DNA from: an uncultured Prevotella sp.
Lineage (GTDB): Bacteria > Bacteroidota > Bacteroidia > Bacteroidales > Bacteroidaceae
Assembly: GCA_934256705.1 (NCBI GenBank)
Contig: CAKQPF010000012.1
Location: 1-64,000, forward strand
Direction: 5' to 3'
Length of the DNA stretch: 64,000 nt
Positions 50,789 through 59,706 of this stretch are shown here, one piece after another (the stretch's first letter is position 1; each line of letters begins with the position of its first letter). Below the pieces are notes generated by a model, which searched no databases, was not told the origin of the DNA, and worked only from the letters and a program-made list of their open reading frames with translations. Both the position numbers and the translations under genes were made by a program.

Positions 50789-51703
50789 ATGCAACCATTC
50801 AAGATTCATATTTTAGGATGCGGGTCGGCTCTTCCCACTGCCAAGCACAATCCCTCTTCCCAAATCGTGGAGATAAGGGGAAAACTCTTTATGGTCGATT
50901 GCGGGGAGGGTACTCAGTTGCAGATCAGGAAGTCAAGGCTCAATTTCTCCAAATTGTACGCTGTCTTCATCAGTCATCTTCACGGTGACCATGTCCTTGG
51001 ACTCGTAGGTATGCTCAGCACCTTCGGTCTGAATGGAAGAACTGCACCGCTAAATATCTATGCTCCTGGAGAATACGAGGAATTGCTGAGGATGGAGTTG
51101 AAGATGTTTTGCAGCAATCTTGACTATGAGATTATCTTTCATCCTGTGGATACTCGCAAGCAGCAGATTATCTATGAAGACCGCTCGCTGACTGTTGAGA
51201 CGATACCTCTCCATCATCGTATGCCTTGTGCAGGTTTCCTCTTCCGTGAGAAGCCCGGTGATCGCCACATCAGGAGGGATATGATTGATTTCTACGGAGT
51301 GCCTGTTTCGCAAATCAATAACATAAAGGCAGGTATGGACTGGACCAATTCCGATGGAGAGACCATTGCCAATGCACGGCTCACTTCCGATCCCGACCCA
51401 CAGAGAGCTTACGCTTATTGCTCTGACACAAGGTATATGCCTTCTCTGGCAGAGAAAGTGAAGGGCGTGGACTTGCTCTATCATGAGTCCACATACACAG
51501 AGGAATTTCATGACAGAGCAGAGAAATATCTCCATTCCACCGCTCGTGAGGCCGCTCTGACAGCCCGTGATGCGAACGTGGGAAAACTCCTTCTCGGTCA
51601 TTTCAGCAAGCGTTTCCTCGATGAAAAGCCTCTGCTCGATGAGGCAAGGGTCGTCTTTCCTAACTCCTTCCTTGCAAAAGAGGGAATGGTGATGGATGTC
51701 TGA
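50789..51703 (+). CDS. rnz: ribonuclease Z
   Basis: Endonuclease that trims tRNA 3' ends. The 304-residue metallo-beta-lactamase has LGCGSALPTAKHNPSSQ at the start, the zinc motif SHLHGDHVLGLVG (about residue 60), HHRMPCAGFLF, CSDTRY (Asp, about 211) and LGHFSKRF (His, about 270). The CCA-less motif is as expected for the short bacterial form. It lies 8 nt after the lipoprotein gene. Confidence 0.92.
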   Translation: MQPFKIHILGCGSALPTAKHNPSSQIVEIRGKLFMVDCGEGTQLQIRKSRLNFSKLYAVFISHLHGDHVLGLVGMLSTFGLNGRTAPLNIYAPGEYEELLRMELKMFCSNLDYEIIFHPVDTRKQQIIYEDRSLTVETIPLHHRMPCAGFLFREKPGDRHIRRDMIDFYGVPVSQINNIKAGMDWTNSDGETIANARLTSDPDPQRAYAYCSDTRYMPSLAEKVKGVDLLYHESTYTEEFHDRAEKYLHSTAREAALTARDANVGKLLLGHFSKRFLDEKPLLDEARVVFPNSFLAKEGMVMDV

Positions 51704-51871
51704 AAACTGACTTCAGCAAACTGATGTGGCATGATAGTTTGGTAGTCTTATGATTGTGTTGTCGATAAGTTTCACCTTCGGCAGACATTCTGGACAGGCA
51801 AGACCAACACTCTCCTGCACAATCACATAAACCCAATTAAAGCATATAACTATTACCTAATAATTTTCAGA

Positions 51872-53155
51872 ATGAAATTAAGACTGACAATCATGAACTT
51901 CCTGGAATTTGCAGTCTGGGGAGCGTATCTTACCTGTATGGGTAATTATCTTGGAAAAGCGGGAATGGGAGCCGAAATAGCATGGTTCTATGCCATTCAA
52001 GGTATCGTTTCGATTTTTATGCCTACTCTCATGGGTATTGTAGGCGACAAGTATATCCAGCCACAACGCCTGCTCGGTATTTGCCATCTTATTGCCGGCG
52101 TATTCATGGTGGGGCTTTTCTATCTCGGAATGACGGAGGCTATGCCGAACAAAGCCGTGTTCATCACCATTTATACCCTGAGCGTTGCTTTCTATATGCC
52201 TACGCTTGCGCTATCCAATACCGCTGCTTTCACCATTCTGAAAGATGCTGGAATGGACACGGTAAAGGACTTTCCGCCTATCCGCGTATTTGGAACTGTA
52301 GGTTTTATTGCCACCATGTGGTTTGTCAACTGTGCCATATTTGATGCGGGCGGCTTCTCCATGAGTTTGGGAGCGAGTGATTTCAAATTCCAATATACTC
52401 ATTATCAGTTCCTTGTATCGGGTATTCTGAGCATTGTCCTCTTCCTTTACTGTCTGACTTTGCCTCAATGTAAGATAGTGGCGAAAGAGGCAAAGTCCCT
52501 TGCAGAGACATTGGGATTGAACGCGTTCAAGCTCTTCAAGAACAGACAGATGGCTACATTCTTCATATTCTCCGCCATGCTCGGAATGTCATTGCAGGTG
52601 ACTAACAGTTTCGCAACGCCTTTCCTCACAAGTTTCAAGGTGGACTTTGCAGACTCGTTCTGTGCTAACAATGCCACGATGCTGGTGTCTCTATCCCAGG
52701 TTGCCGAAGCTCTCTGCATTCTCCTTATCCCGTTCTTCCTCAAGAGGTTTGGCATAAAGGTAGTGATGATGATGGCTATGGGCGCATGGGTTCTTCGTTT
52801 CGGTTTCTTCGGCATTGGCAGTCCGGACTTCCCTGGTGTCCTTTTCTTTGTGCTTTCCTGCCTTGTTTACGGAGTGGCATTCGATTTCTTCAATGTCTCT
52901 GGCGGACTGTTTGTTGACAAAGAATGTGATCCAAGCATCAAGGCTTCGGCTCAGGGACTTTTCATGATGATGACAAATGGAATCGGAGCTACCATAGGTA
53001 CGCTCTCGGCTGGCGAGGTTATCAATCATTTCTGTACATGGAATGAAGATGGATTCCTCGTAGGCGACTGGGCTACCTGCTGGTATATATTCGCAGGCTT
53101 TGCGTTTGTGGTGCTCATACTGTTCTCATTGCTGTTCAAGCCTGAGGAGAAATAG
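51872..53155 (+). CDS. nucleoside permease (NupG/XapB-type MFS)
   Basis: A 427-residue inner-membrane transporter with twelve hydrophobic segments, of the nucleoside:H+ symporter family. MNFLEFAVWGAYLTCMGNYL near the start, the loop VGDKYIQPQRLLGICHLIAG (about 57) and DFFNVSGGLFVDKECDPSIKAS (about residue 340) fit this family. It would import nucleosides, which fits with deoD salvage elsewhere in the window. No close regulatory element beyond an AT-rich gap was seen. Confidence 0.85.
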   Translation: MKLRLTIMNFLEFAVWGAYLTCMGNYLGKAGMGAEIAWFYAIQGIVSIFMPTLMGIVGDKYIQPQRLLGICHLIAGVFMVGLFYLGMTEAMPNKAVFITIYTLSVAFYMPTLALSNTAAFTILKDAGMDTVKDFPPIRVFGTVGFIATMWFVNCAIFDAGGFSMSLGASDFKFQYTHYQFLVSGILSIVLFLYCLTLPQCKIVAKEAKSLAETLGLNAFKLFKNRQMATFFIFSAMLGMSLQVTNSFATPFLTSFKVDFADSFCANNATMLVSLSQVAEALCILLIPFFLKRFGIKVVMMMAMGAWVLRFGFFGIGSPDFPGVLFFVLSCLVYGVAFDFFNVSGGLFVDKECDPSIKASAQGLFMMMTNGIGATIGTLSAGEVINHFCTWNEDGFLVGDWATCWYIFAGFAFVVLILFSLLFKPEEK

Positions 53156-53436
53156 AATTTGAGATTTTAACATCTGATATATAGATAAAGATAAGGAAGT
53201 TATGCATCTGATGCTTAAGTCTTGCTTTATAAATGCGTAGATGATGGAAATGCTTTTGATGCTTGACTTCTTTGTCTTTTGTTTGTTGAAGCATATGGAG
53301 AATCAATGTTGTGGATAGATACTCAAATCCCGGAATGACTCTCCTGCACTTTAGGTATTACTTAGCTTTATTTGCACTTGGAAAACGATTAGAAATTGGT
53401 CTTGAACGAATGCGGTAAAGCGCTTTCTTATTAAAT
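53156..53436. other. gene-free gap
   Basis: AT-rich spacer of 281 nt between the permease and the bifunctional nuclease-like gene; no promoter match, hairpin or short frame that I can support. Confidence 0.5.
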
Positions 53437-54084
53437 ATGGTAGAGATGCAAGGAATAAAACTGAAATTCAAATCGGTGGAGCAGATGGTCAATAACCATG
53501 CTATCGGACTGGTGGTCCTTACGGATGAAGCAGAAACGCGCCAGTTGAACATTGTCTGCGATGAGGTGAGTATGTTTCAGTTGAACATCCGTAGCCGATA
53601 TAAAGAGCAGATTGAGGAAGCGGAACACGCGGAAGGAAACGGAAAACTGTTTTCCACGAAATATCTTCTTCCAGAGGTTTTGTGCTCCATCATCGGGTAC
53701 ATGACTGATATCCGTATGAGGGTAATAATCAATAATGTGGTGAGTGGTCAATATAGAGCCGTGATAGAAGATACTATTACCGGAACTACTTTCCCTGTTC
53801 GTGCTACAGACGGTGTCCTGCTCACGCTGGCGAGCAATCATGTTCCGCTCTATGCAGATGAGACATTATGGCGCTATCAGAGTGTTCCCTATTCTCCAAA
53901 CAAGGAGGGAATCCCAATCCCCGTCAATGCTCTTACCACTTCCATGATAGAAGAGGCTTTGCAGAATGCCATTGACAAGGAAGAATATGAAGTGGCTCAG
54001 AAACTCAAGGAAGAACTCGAAAGAAGGAAAGAACATGGAAAGAATGCCACTAACAGCGATTCAACGAACAAAACTGACCATTAA
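53437..54084 (+). CDS. bifunctional nuclease (DUF151) family protein with UVR motif
   Basis: A 215-residue protein. Residues about 10-150 resemble the DUF151/bifunctional nuclease domain, whose characterised plant member has RNase and DNase activity (family knowledge). The C-terminus holds a UvrB/UvrC-type motif (IEEALQNAIDKEEYEVAQKLKEELERR, about residues 170-196; quoted in part, EALQNAIDKEEYE). An ATG three codons later (53446, MQGIKLKF) is a possible start. The tail is Asn/Lys-rich. It is 6 nt from rsmE. Confidence 0.75.
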   Translation: MVEMQGIKLKFKSVEQMVNNHAIGLVVLTDEAETRQLNIVCDEVSMFQLNIRSRYKEQIEEAEHAEGNGKLFSTKYLLPEVLCSIIGYMTDIRMRVIINNVVSGQYRAVIEDTITGTTFPVRATDGVLLTLASNHVPLYADETLWRYQSVPYSPNKEGIPIPVNALTTSMIEEALQNAIDKEEYEVAQKLKEELERRKEHGKNATNSDSTNKTDH

Positions 54085-54090
54085 GAATTT

Positions 54091-54813
54091 ATGAAAGAAG
54101 TAAGATATTTCTATGTTCCCAAGGCATCAGAAACAAAGGAACTGCCTCAAGAAGAAGCCACTCATGCACTTCGCGTCTTGCGTCTTAAAGAAGGAGATGA
54201 AATCTTTCTACAGGACGGCGAAGGCTTTTTCTATCGTGCCGAGGTGGTGCAGGCACAAGGAAAGCATTGCTTTTATGAAATCAAAGAGACCTTGCCACAG
54301 GAGAAAACCTGGCGAGGACACCTCCATCTTGCCATGGCTCCGACCAAGATGATGGAAAGAGTGGAATGGATGGCGGAAAAAGCCACGGAAATAGGATGTG
54401 ACGAGTTCTCCTTTCTGCTCTGTAAATTCTCCGAAAGAAAGCAGATGAGAGAAGACAGAGTGGATAAAATAGTCGTGGCTGCCACAAAGCAAAGTCGGAA
54501 GGCATGGAAGCCAGTGGTCAATCCATTGGAGTCTTTCGACCATTTTGTATCTGCTCAGCGCAAAGGAAGAAAGTATATATGCCATTGTTATGAAGAGATT
54601 GCCCGCTCTGATTTCTTCAATGAAATCCAATCGGCTCCTGATGACGAAGACATTACCGTACTCGTAGGACCGGAAGGGGATTTCTCCATTGATGAAGTAA
54701 GGCAAGCTATAGATGCCGGTTACCAGTCTGTTACACTTGGAAACGCACGCTTTCGCACGGAGACAGCAGCCCTTTCCGCAGTCATGATGATGCAGCTGTC
54801 ACGACGCATCTAA
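54091..54813 (+). CDS. rsmE: 16S rRNA (uracil1498-N3)-methyltransferase
   Basis: SPOUT methyltransferase of the small subunit rRNA. The 240 residues have a PUA-like N-terminus (EATHALRVLRLKEGDEIFLQDG, about 20-45; part of it HALRVLRLKEGD), the motif KATEIGCDEFSFL (about 95), and the knot with VLVGPEGDFSIDEV (about 190) and LGNARFRTETAAL (about 215). Co-transcribed with the DUF151 gene. Confidence 0.93.
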   Translation: MKEVRYFYVPKASETKELPQEEATHALRVLRLKEGDEIFLQDGEGFFYRAEVVQAQGKHCFYEIKETLPQEKTWRGHLHLAMAPTKMMERVEWMAEKATEIGCDEFSFLLCKFSERKQMREDRVDKIVVAATKQSRKAWKPVVNPLESFDHFVSAQRKGRKYICHCYEEIARSDFFNEIQSAPDDEDITVLVGPEGDFSIDEVRQAIDAGYQSVTLGNARFRTETAALSAVMMMQLSRRI

Positions 54814-54932
54814 TGTCTTTCCAGTCAGGACGTGTATTGCTTAAAAAACCTTTAATTTGCGTCAGAAAAGATAAATTGCCGTTAATACACTTTCGCTATT
54901 TTTTAAAAAAGGACAAAAAAACGCTCTTATGC

Positions 54933-54963
54933 TTTGAAATAACACATTTACGCATTAAATTTG
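54933..54963 (+). promoter_or_regulatory. degP promoter
   Basis: TTTG at 54933-54936, 19 nt, TAAATTTG at 54956-54963, about 80 nt before the ATG at 55042. It is of the primary-sigma type. Confidence 0.75.
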
Positions 54964-55041
54964 CATCCGAAAAAGCAAGGACGTAACCAAAAGGCTCCTT
55001 TTAAGTTAAATAATGACAGTGTAATTATAATCATATACGAC

Positions 55042-56511
55042 ATGAACAAAAAATCTATTAGTAGAGTTGCATTCTCTGCACTCTGTGTGGCTTCTTTGAC
55101 ATTCTCTGCTGGCGCTTTCATCACAGCGCGCGCAGCACAGACTTCTGTCCCAGGTCCTGTCGTTGGACAGCCTGTAGATCTTACCTACGCTTCAGAAAAG
55201 GCTTTGCCATGCGTAGTGCACATCAAATTCCTTCAAAATTCCAAAGTTCAGGAAGTGACTGTAGATCAGGATCCATTCGGTGATTTCTTTGATCCATTCG
55301 GAATGTTTGGACAGAGAGGACAAGGACAAAGCCGTAAACGTAAGGTTCAGACTCCTAAAAAGGAGGGCACTGGTTCTGGTGTAATCATTTCTTCCGACGG
55401 TTATATTGTAACAAACAATCATGTAGTTGAGGGAGCGGATGAATTGACAGTAACCCTCGATGATAATCGTGAGTTTTCTGCACGTATCATTGGCACAGAC
55501 CCAGCTACTGACCTTGCTCTCATAAAGGTAAACGGCAAGAATCTCCCTGCAATAACTATCGCTTCAAGTGATGATATCAAAGTGGGAGAGTGGTGTCTGG
55601 CGATAGGTCATCCTTTCAATCTTCGTGCTACAGTAACTGCGGGCATCGTTTCTGCGAAAGCGCGTACATTAGGTCAGAATGGTGTAGAGTCTTTCATTCA
55701 GACTGATGCTGCCATCAACCGTGGTAATTCCGGTGGAGCGCTGGTAAATGTCAAGGGCGAGCTTATCGGAATCAATGCAATGCTTTTCAGTGAAACCGGT
55801 TCATATGTAGGCTATGGTTTCGCAATTCCTACCACCATTATGAATAAGGTGGTGGATGATATCAAGAAATATGGTAGCGTTCAGCGTGCTATCATCGGCA
55901 TACAAGGCCAGGATGTTCGTACATATCTCGACGGTCAGAAGGCTGAGCAGAAGGAAGTGGACCTCGGAACCAATGATGGTGTTTATATCGCAAAGATAAC
56001 TGAGGATGGCTCTGCACAGGAAGCAGGACTTCAAGAGGGTGATGTAATCACTGCAATAGACGGTCACAAGGTAACGAAATTTGGCGACCTTACCGAGATA
56101 GTTGCCACAAAGCGCCCTGGCGACAAGGTGAAAATCGACTATTTACGCAAGAAGGCAAAGAAGAGCGTTGTCGTTACATTGAAGAATGAGCAGGGCAATA
56201 CCAAGGTTGTCAAGGATGCAGATATTGACATTCTCGGTGCTGTACTGCGCGACATCAATGATAAAGAGAAACAGGACCTTGACATCAAATATGGTCTTAA
56301 AGTCACTAAGGTGATGAGTGGTAAGTTCAAGGAACGTGGTATTCCTGTAGGCTTCGTCATTCAGACAGTCAATGAAACTCCAATGAAGACAGTCTCTGAC
56401 CTCAGCGATGCTGTGAAAGCCGCCAATAAGAGCAAGGATCCAGTTCTTATCATCAAGGGACTCTATCCTTCTGGCAAGAAGGAATACTTCACAGTTCCAC
56501 TCGGTGAATAA
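55042..56511 (+). CDS. degP: periplasmic serine protease/chaperone DegP-HtrA
   Basis: Envelope quality-control protease. The start chosen is the ATG at 55042 (MNKKSISRVAFSALCVASL), which gives a signal peptide ending near AQT; the longer frame overlaps the promoter. The 489 residues have the trypsin-like triad His in TNNHVVEGAD (about 114), Asp in DPATDLALIKV (about 144) and Ser in NRGNSGGALVN (about 226), then two PDZ domains (about 285-380 and 395-485). A terminator follows the stop. Confidence 0.93.
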   Translation: MNKKSISRVAFSALCVASLTFSAGAFITARAAQTSVPGPVVGQPVDLTYASEKALPCVVHIKFLQNSKVQEVTVDQDPFGDFFDPFGMFGQRGQGQSRKRKVQTPKKEGTGSGVIISSDGYIVTNNHVVEGADELTVTLDDNREFSARIIGTDPATDLALIKVNGKNLPAITIASSDDIKVGEWCLAIGHPFNLRATVTAGIVSAKARTLGQNGVESFIQTDAAINRGNSGGALVNVKGELIGINAMLFSETGSYVGYGFAIPTTIMNKVVDDIKKYGSVQRAIIGIQGQDVRTYLDGQKAEQKEVDLGTNDGVYIAKITEDGSAQEAGLQEGDVITAIDGHKVTKFGDLTEIVATKRPGDKVKIDYLRKKAKKSVVVTLKNEQGNTKVVKDADIDILGAVLRDINDKEKQDLDIKYGLKVTKVMSGKFKERGIPVGFVIQTVNETPMKTVSDLSDAVKAANKSKDPVLIIKGLYPSGKKEYFTVPLGE

Positions 56512-56533
56512 ACCAATAAGATGATAATATCAG

Positions 56534-56574
56534 TAGCCGGTCAATAGTTGATGGAATTATTGACCGGCTATTTT
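56534..56574 (+). terminator. degP terminator
   Basis: TAGCCGGTCAATA (56534-56546) pairs exactly with TATTGACCGGCTA (56558-56570) and is followed by TTTTC. Confidence 0.88.
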
Positions 56575-56659
56575 CATTCCTTTCTTCTTCACTAATCCGA
56601 TGAACCTGTTTGTGAATCCAAGAGTACACATGTTGGTTTGCTGGATTTGGCAAGATATA

Positions 56660-56704
56660 AACATCTCAGCCTGCCAGGGTTCATTCCTGACAGGCTGAGA
56701 TGTT
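56660..56704. terminator. terminator, probably of the CDF gene
   Basis: AACATCTCAGCCTG (56660-56673) pairs exactly with CAGGCTGAGATGTT (56691-56704), with a further CAGG/CCTG pair after one mismatch. T-rich sequence follows on both sides, so it could act on either strand; it lies 66 nt past the CDF stop on the minus strand. Confidence 0.75.
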
Positions 56705-56769
56705 TTATGAAGTTAACAATTATAATGAGAACACTATAAGATGAGATTCGTCTCCTTGAAATCAACGAC

Positions 56770-57657
56770 TCATTTGACAGGTTCTATATGAAGCATGATG
56801 TAAGTGTCTTTTCCGAACTCTTCACGCAATGCTTTCTCTATCTGAGTCGCATGATAGTGTGCTGTTGTCAGGGATATTTCGCCCGGCAATCGAAAGTGCA
56901 TCTCAATGGCAATGATGTTTCCTATGTGACGTGTGTGGAGGTTGTGAATGTCACAGACGAGCGAGTCCTTATAGACAATGGATTCAATTTTGTCTTCAAC
57001 GTCCTTTGGTAAACTTTCCTCCAATAGTTCCCCTGAAGCCTGGCGTAAGAGATGGAGAGCTGTGAAAAGAATGAGAATACTGACTATTACTGCAGCAATA
57101 GGGTCTAATATCGCCCATTTGCTACCCAGGAGAATTGCTCCGCCGATTCCAATAGAAGTGCCAATTGATGAAAGAGCATCGCTTCGATGATGCCAGGCAT
57201 TGGCTTCCAAGGCTTGAGACTGCACTTCTTTTGCCACTTTTTCTGTGATACGAAAAATCCATTCCTTAAGTATGATACTTAATAATGCGGCTATTAATGC
57301 GACAGTACCAGGAATGGGTAGTGTTCCACCGTTAATTACTGATATGATTTTTTCGATTCCATCCCATGCAAGCATTACAGCTACGATGATGAGAGCCATG
57401 CCTATGATGGACGTTGCAATCGTTTCGTATTTGCCATGACCATAGTCATGATCACTGTCTGCAGGCTTGCTGCTCAGTTTTACGAAAGCTATCACCACCA
57501 CATCTGTAAGGAAGTCGCTTAGAGAATGTACGGCATCAGCTATCATTGCAGCTGAATGTCCTAATATTCCTGCGGTGAACTTCAGAATGAGAAGTAAAAC
57601 ATTGACTATACTTCCTGTAATCGTTACCTTGTATATTCTTTGATCTCTTGTCTGCAT
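56770..57657 (-). CDS. cation diffusion facilitator (Zn/Fe/Mn efflux)
   Basis: Inner-membrane metal/proton antiporter, 295 residues. The start chosen is the ATG at 57657 (MQTRDQRIYKVT); the upstream TTG at 57684 is less likely. Six hydrophobic segments form the first part, with the metal-site motifs DAVHSLSDFLTD (segment 2, about residue 40) and WHHRSDALSS (segment 5, about 148), and the C-terminal cytoplasmic metal-binding domain with HNLHTRHIG (about 235) and HYHATQIEKAL (about 270). The HxxxD site in segment 5 and DxxxD site in segment 2 are typical; metal specificity is not readable from this. Confidence 0.86.
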   Translation of the reverse strand: MQTRDQRIYKVTITGSIVNVLLLILKFTAGILGHSAAMIADAVHSLSDFLTDVVVIAFVKLSSKPADSDHDYGHGKYETIATSIIGMALIIVAVMLAWDGIEKIISVINGGTLPIPGTVALIAALLSIILKEWIFRITEKVAKEVQSQALEANAWHHRSDALSSIGTSIGIGGAILLGSKWAILDPIAAVIVSILILFTALHLLRQASGELLEESLPKDVEDKIESIVYKDSLVCDIHNLHTRHIGNIIAIEMHFRLPGEISLTTAHYHATQIEKALREEFGKDTYIMLHIEPVK

Positions 57658-57718
57658 AATATTATGTTGTTTTGTTTTAAACAATGGGTTGTGTTTATTG
57701 TCAGATTTGAATCAACTG

Positions 57719-57749
57719 CAAAGTTAATACTATTATTTAATACTGCAAA
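57719..57749 (-). promoter_or_regulatory. CDF gene promoter
   Basis: On the minus strand TTTG (57746-57749), 19 nt, TAACTTTG (57719-57726), directly after the terminator of the upstream small RNA gene. Confidence 0.75.
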
Positions 57750-57782
57750 GAAATCTGATGGAGAAAACCAAGCTGATGATAA

Positions 57783-57982
57783 TAAAAATTCCCTCTCGCT
57801 TCACAGCGAGAGGGAACAACAACACAAACACAAATAATTACCCCGACTTTCACGGGGTCACTTGAAACATATCTTTATTTCTCACTATAAATGCAATCAC
57901 ATAGTGACAGACATCCAAGGAGAAAACTAATCAATTTCACGGCCCTTAAAACACATCAATGATTGTGTGGTTTTCAAGAGAC
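57783..57982 (-). ncRNA. structured small RNA of unknown family, about 200 nt
   Basis: An independent transcription unit without a gene: a promoter at 57987-58018 and a strong terminator at 57789-57816 on the minus strand, about 200 nt apart. The RNA can fold: CTTGAAA near the 5' end pairs with TTTCAAG before the hairpin ACCCCG...CGGGGT; inside lie TCACTAT/ATAGTGA (7 bp) and a bulged AAAACACA/TGTGTTTT hairpin. No frame in it has coding-like composition. It could be the 6S RNA or the Bacteroidales-1 RNA of this genome, or a new RNA; I cannot decide by eye. Confidence 0.7.
57789..57816 (-). terminator. terminator of the small RNA
   Basis: TTCCCTCTCGCT (57789-57800) pairs perfectly with AGCGAGAGGGAA (57805-57816) around a 4-nt loop; on the minus strand it is followed by TTTTTATT. 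Confidence 0.88.
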
Positions 57983-57986
57983 GATG

Positions 57987-58018
57987 CAAAGTTATTGATA
58001 TTATTATGATTATCCAAA
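57987..58018 (-). promoter_or_regulatory. promoter of the small RNA
   Basis: On the minus strand TTTG (58015-58018), 20 nt, TAACTTTG (57987-57994), a full consensus match. Confidence 0.82.
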
Positions 58019-58019
58019 A

Positions 58020-58263
58020 GAAAAGTCCTAAAAAAAATAAAAAACTTTGATTTTTCCCATAAAAAAGTCTCAAATCAGCCGTTAAACTAGTGCAGACAGG
58101 GATTCAATGGGTCTTTTTATGCTTTTTAGAGTTGGGTCTTCACTTCGTGTATAATCGACATTATTATTGGAATGAAAGACGAAATTTTCTATGATTCTTT
58201 TCGGATGTCTTATTCATGGAGATGATAAAAACTTACCAAATGAAAAAGAAATACAAACAATAA
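58020..58263. other. gene-free gap upstream of the small RNA
   Basis: AT-rich sequence with T- and A-runs between the rnf terminator and the small RNA promoter; no gene, repeat or promoter recognised. Confidence 0.5.
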
Positions 58264-58297
58264 GGTGGACAAAATTGACGTTCCAATCTTGCCCACC
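58264..58297 (-). terminator. possible rnf operon terminator
   Basis: GGTGGaCAAaATTG pairs with CAATcTTGcCCACC around ACGTTC, two mismatches. On the minus strand it is followed by TTATTGTTTG. It lies about 48 nt past the rnfA stop. Confidence 0.5.
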
Positions 58298-58344
58298 TGC
58301 TTGTCTTGATTATATCTCGAAGTTGTTATAATTCGTTATAAGGT

Positions 58345-58947
58345 TTATTCAAGTCCGAACAGTATCTTCAATCCTCCGTCCACACCAGAGAATCCCATGA
58401 ATGCAAGGGAAAGCAGGGATGCAGTGACGAGAGTAATGCTGACTCCCTTCATGCCTTTAGGAATGGCGGAGAACTCCAATTGCTCACGCAAACCAGCGAA
58501 AAGTACAAGCGCAATGCCAAAGCCTATTGCACTTGCAATGGCATAATTGAGCGACATAAGAAGTGAATAGTCCTTCTGTATCACAGATATTGCCACGCCG
58601 AGCACGGCACAGTTTGTGGTGATAAGAGGGAGAAACACGCCAAGAGCTTGATAGAGTGGGGGTGAAACCTTCTTGAGGATGATTTCTACCATCTGCACAA
58701 GTGAAGCAATTACAAGGATGAAAGAGAGAGTTTGCAGATATTCCAGTCCGAAAGGATTGAGCACATATATCTGCACAAGCCAAGTCACGAGAGTGGCAAG
58801 TGCCATTACAAATGCTACAGCCGCTGACATTCCGAGGGAAGTGTTCACCTTCTGGCTGACTCCAAGGAAAGGACAGATTCCGAGGAACTGTGACAAAACG
58901 ATATTGTTTACGAATATCGCTGCTATGAAAATCAATAAATATTCCAT
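58345..58947 (-). CDS. rnfA: Rnf complex subunit RnfA
   Basis: Integral membrane subunit of the Rnf complex, which couples ferredoxin oxidation and NAD+ reduction to ion (Na+ or H+) pumping. The 200 residues form six hydrophobic segments; MEYLLIFIAAIFVNNIVLSQFLG is the usual start, and the FLGICPFLG motif (about 21) and LGVAISVIQKDYS (about 115) are typical. It is paired by inverted topology with RnfE. Last gene of the operon; 168 nt of non-coding DNA separate it from rnfE. Confidence 0.93.
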   Translation of the reverse strand: MEYLLIFIAAIFVNNIVLSQFLGICPFLGVSQKVNTSLGMSAAVAFVMALATLVTWLVQIYVLNPFGLEYLQTLSFILVIASLVQMVEIILKKVSPPLYQALGVFLPLITTNCAVLGVAISVIQKDYSLLMSLNYAIASAIGFGIALVLFAGLREQLEFSAIPKGMKGVSITLVTASLLSLAFMGFSGVDGGLKILFGLE

Positions 58948-59115
58948 ATTCTAATATTTATAATATTGGTTCTGATGGGTCTGATGATTCAAATGGTCAA
59001 TCACATGACAAAGAGAAAAGAATGCTTTTGGTGCATTGTTTCCACTTCATTTGAGGACCATGGATGTGAATTCCCGTGATGAAGAATCTTCATTCCACCC
59101 ATCGATTCAAATTCA

Positions 59116-59700
59116 TTAAGCCTTCTTGAATCTGTTGATAATAGCAATGATGTATCCAAGGGTGAGGAAAGCACCAGGAGGAAGAATGAATACAAGCATT
59201 CCGAACTGCTCTGGTACGATTCTGATATCGAATATAGTTCCATTGCCGAGAAGCTCACGGGCGATGCCGAGAGTGGTAAGTCCTATTGTAAATCCAAGTC
59301 CGATGCCGATACCGTCACAAGCAGAAGCAAGTGGTGAGTTCTTGCAAGCAAAAGACTCTGCACGTCCAAGGATGATACAGTTTACTACAATCAGTGGGAT
59401 AAAGAGACCCAACTGCTTGTTTACATCAGGCAAATACGCTGCAAGAGAGAACTGAACTATCGTCACAAGAGTCGCAATCACAACGATATAGACAGGTATA
59501 TGCACCATGTCAGGTGTGATTTTCTTGATGAGAGAGATGCAGATGTTTGAGCAGATGAGCACAGCCATTGTGGCAAGTCCCATCATCATTCCGTTCATTG
59601 CACTTGTGGTAGTGGCGAGTGTAGGACACATACCGAGCATCAGGACAAAGGTAGGATTCTCCTTTATGATGCCATTTATGATAATACCGAGTTTTGACAT
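59116..59700 (-). CDS. rnfE: Rnf complex subunit RnfE
   Basis: Membrane subunit homologous to RnfA, with opposite topology, 194 residues. GIIINGIIKENPTFVLMLGMCPTLA (quoted in part, NPTFVLMLGMCPTLA) and PLIVVNCIILGRAESFA (about residue 128) are family signatures. It starts 6 nt after rnfG on the same strand. The C-terminus ends IAIINRFKKA, close to the usual length. Confidence 0.92.
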   Translation of the reverse strand: MSKLGIIINGIIKENPTFVLMLGMCPTLATTTSAMNGMMMGLATMAVLICSNICISLIKKITPDMVHIPVYIVVIATLVTIVQFSLAAYLPDVNKQLGLFIPLIVVNCIILGRAESFACKNSPLASACDGIGIGLGFTIGLTTLGIARELLGNGTIFDIRIVPEQFGMLVFILPPGAFLTLGYIIAIINRFKKA

Positions 59701-59706
59701 AGTCTT

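Noticed and set aside
57783..57982. The small RNA as tmRNA, SRP RNA or RNase P RNA
   Set aside because: No tRNA-like CCA end or tag frame, no SRP GGAA/AGCA loop, and too short for RNase P RNA.
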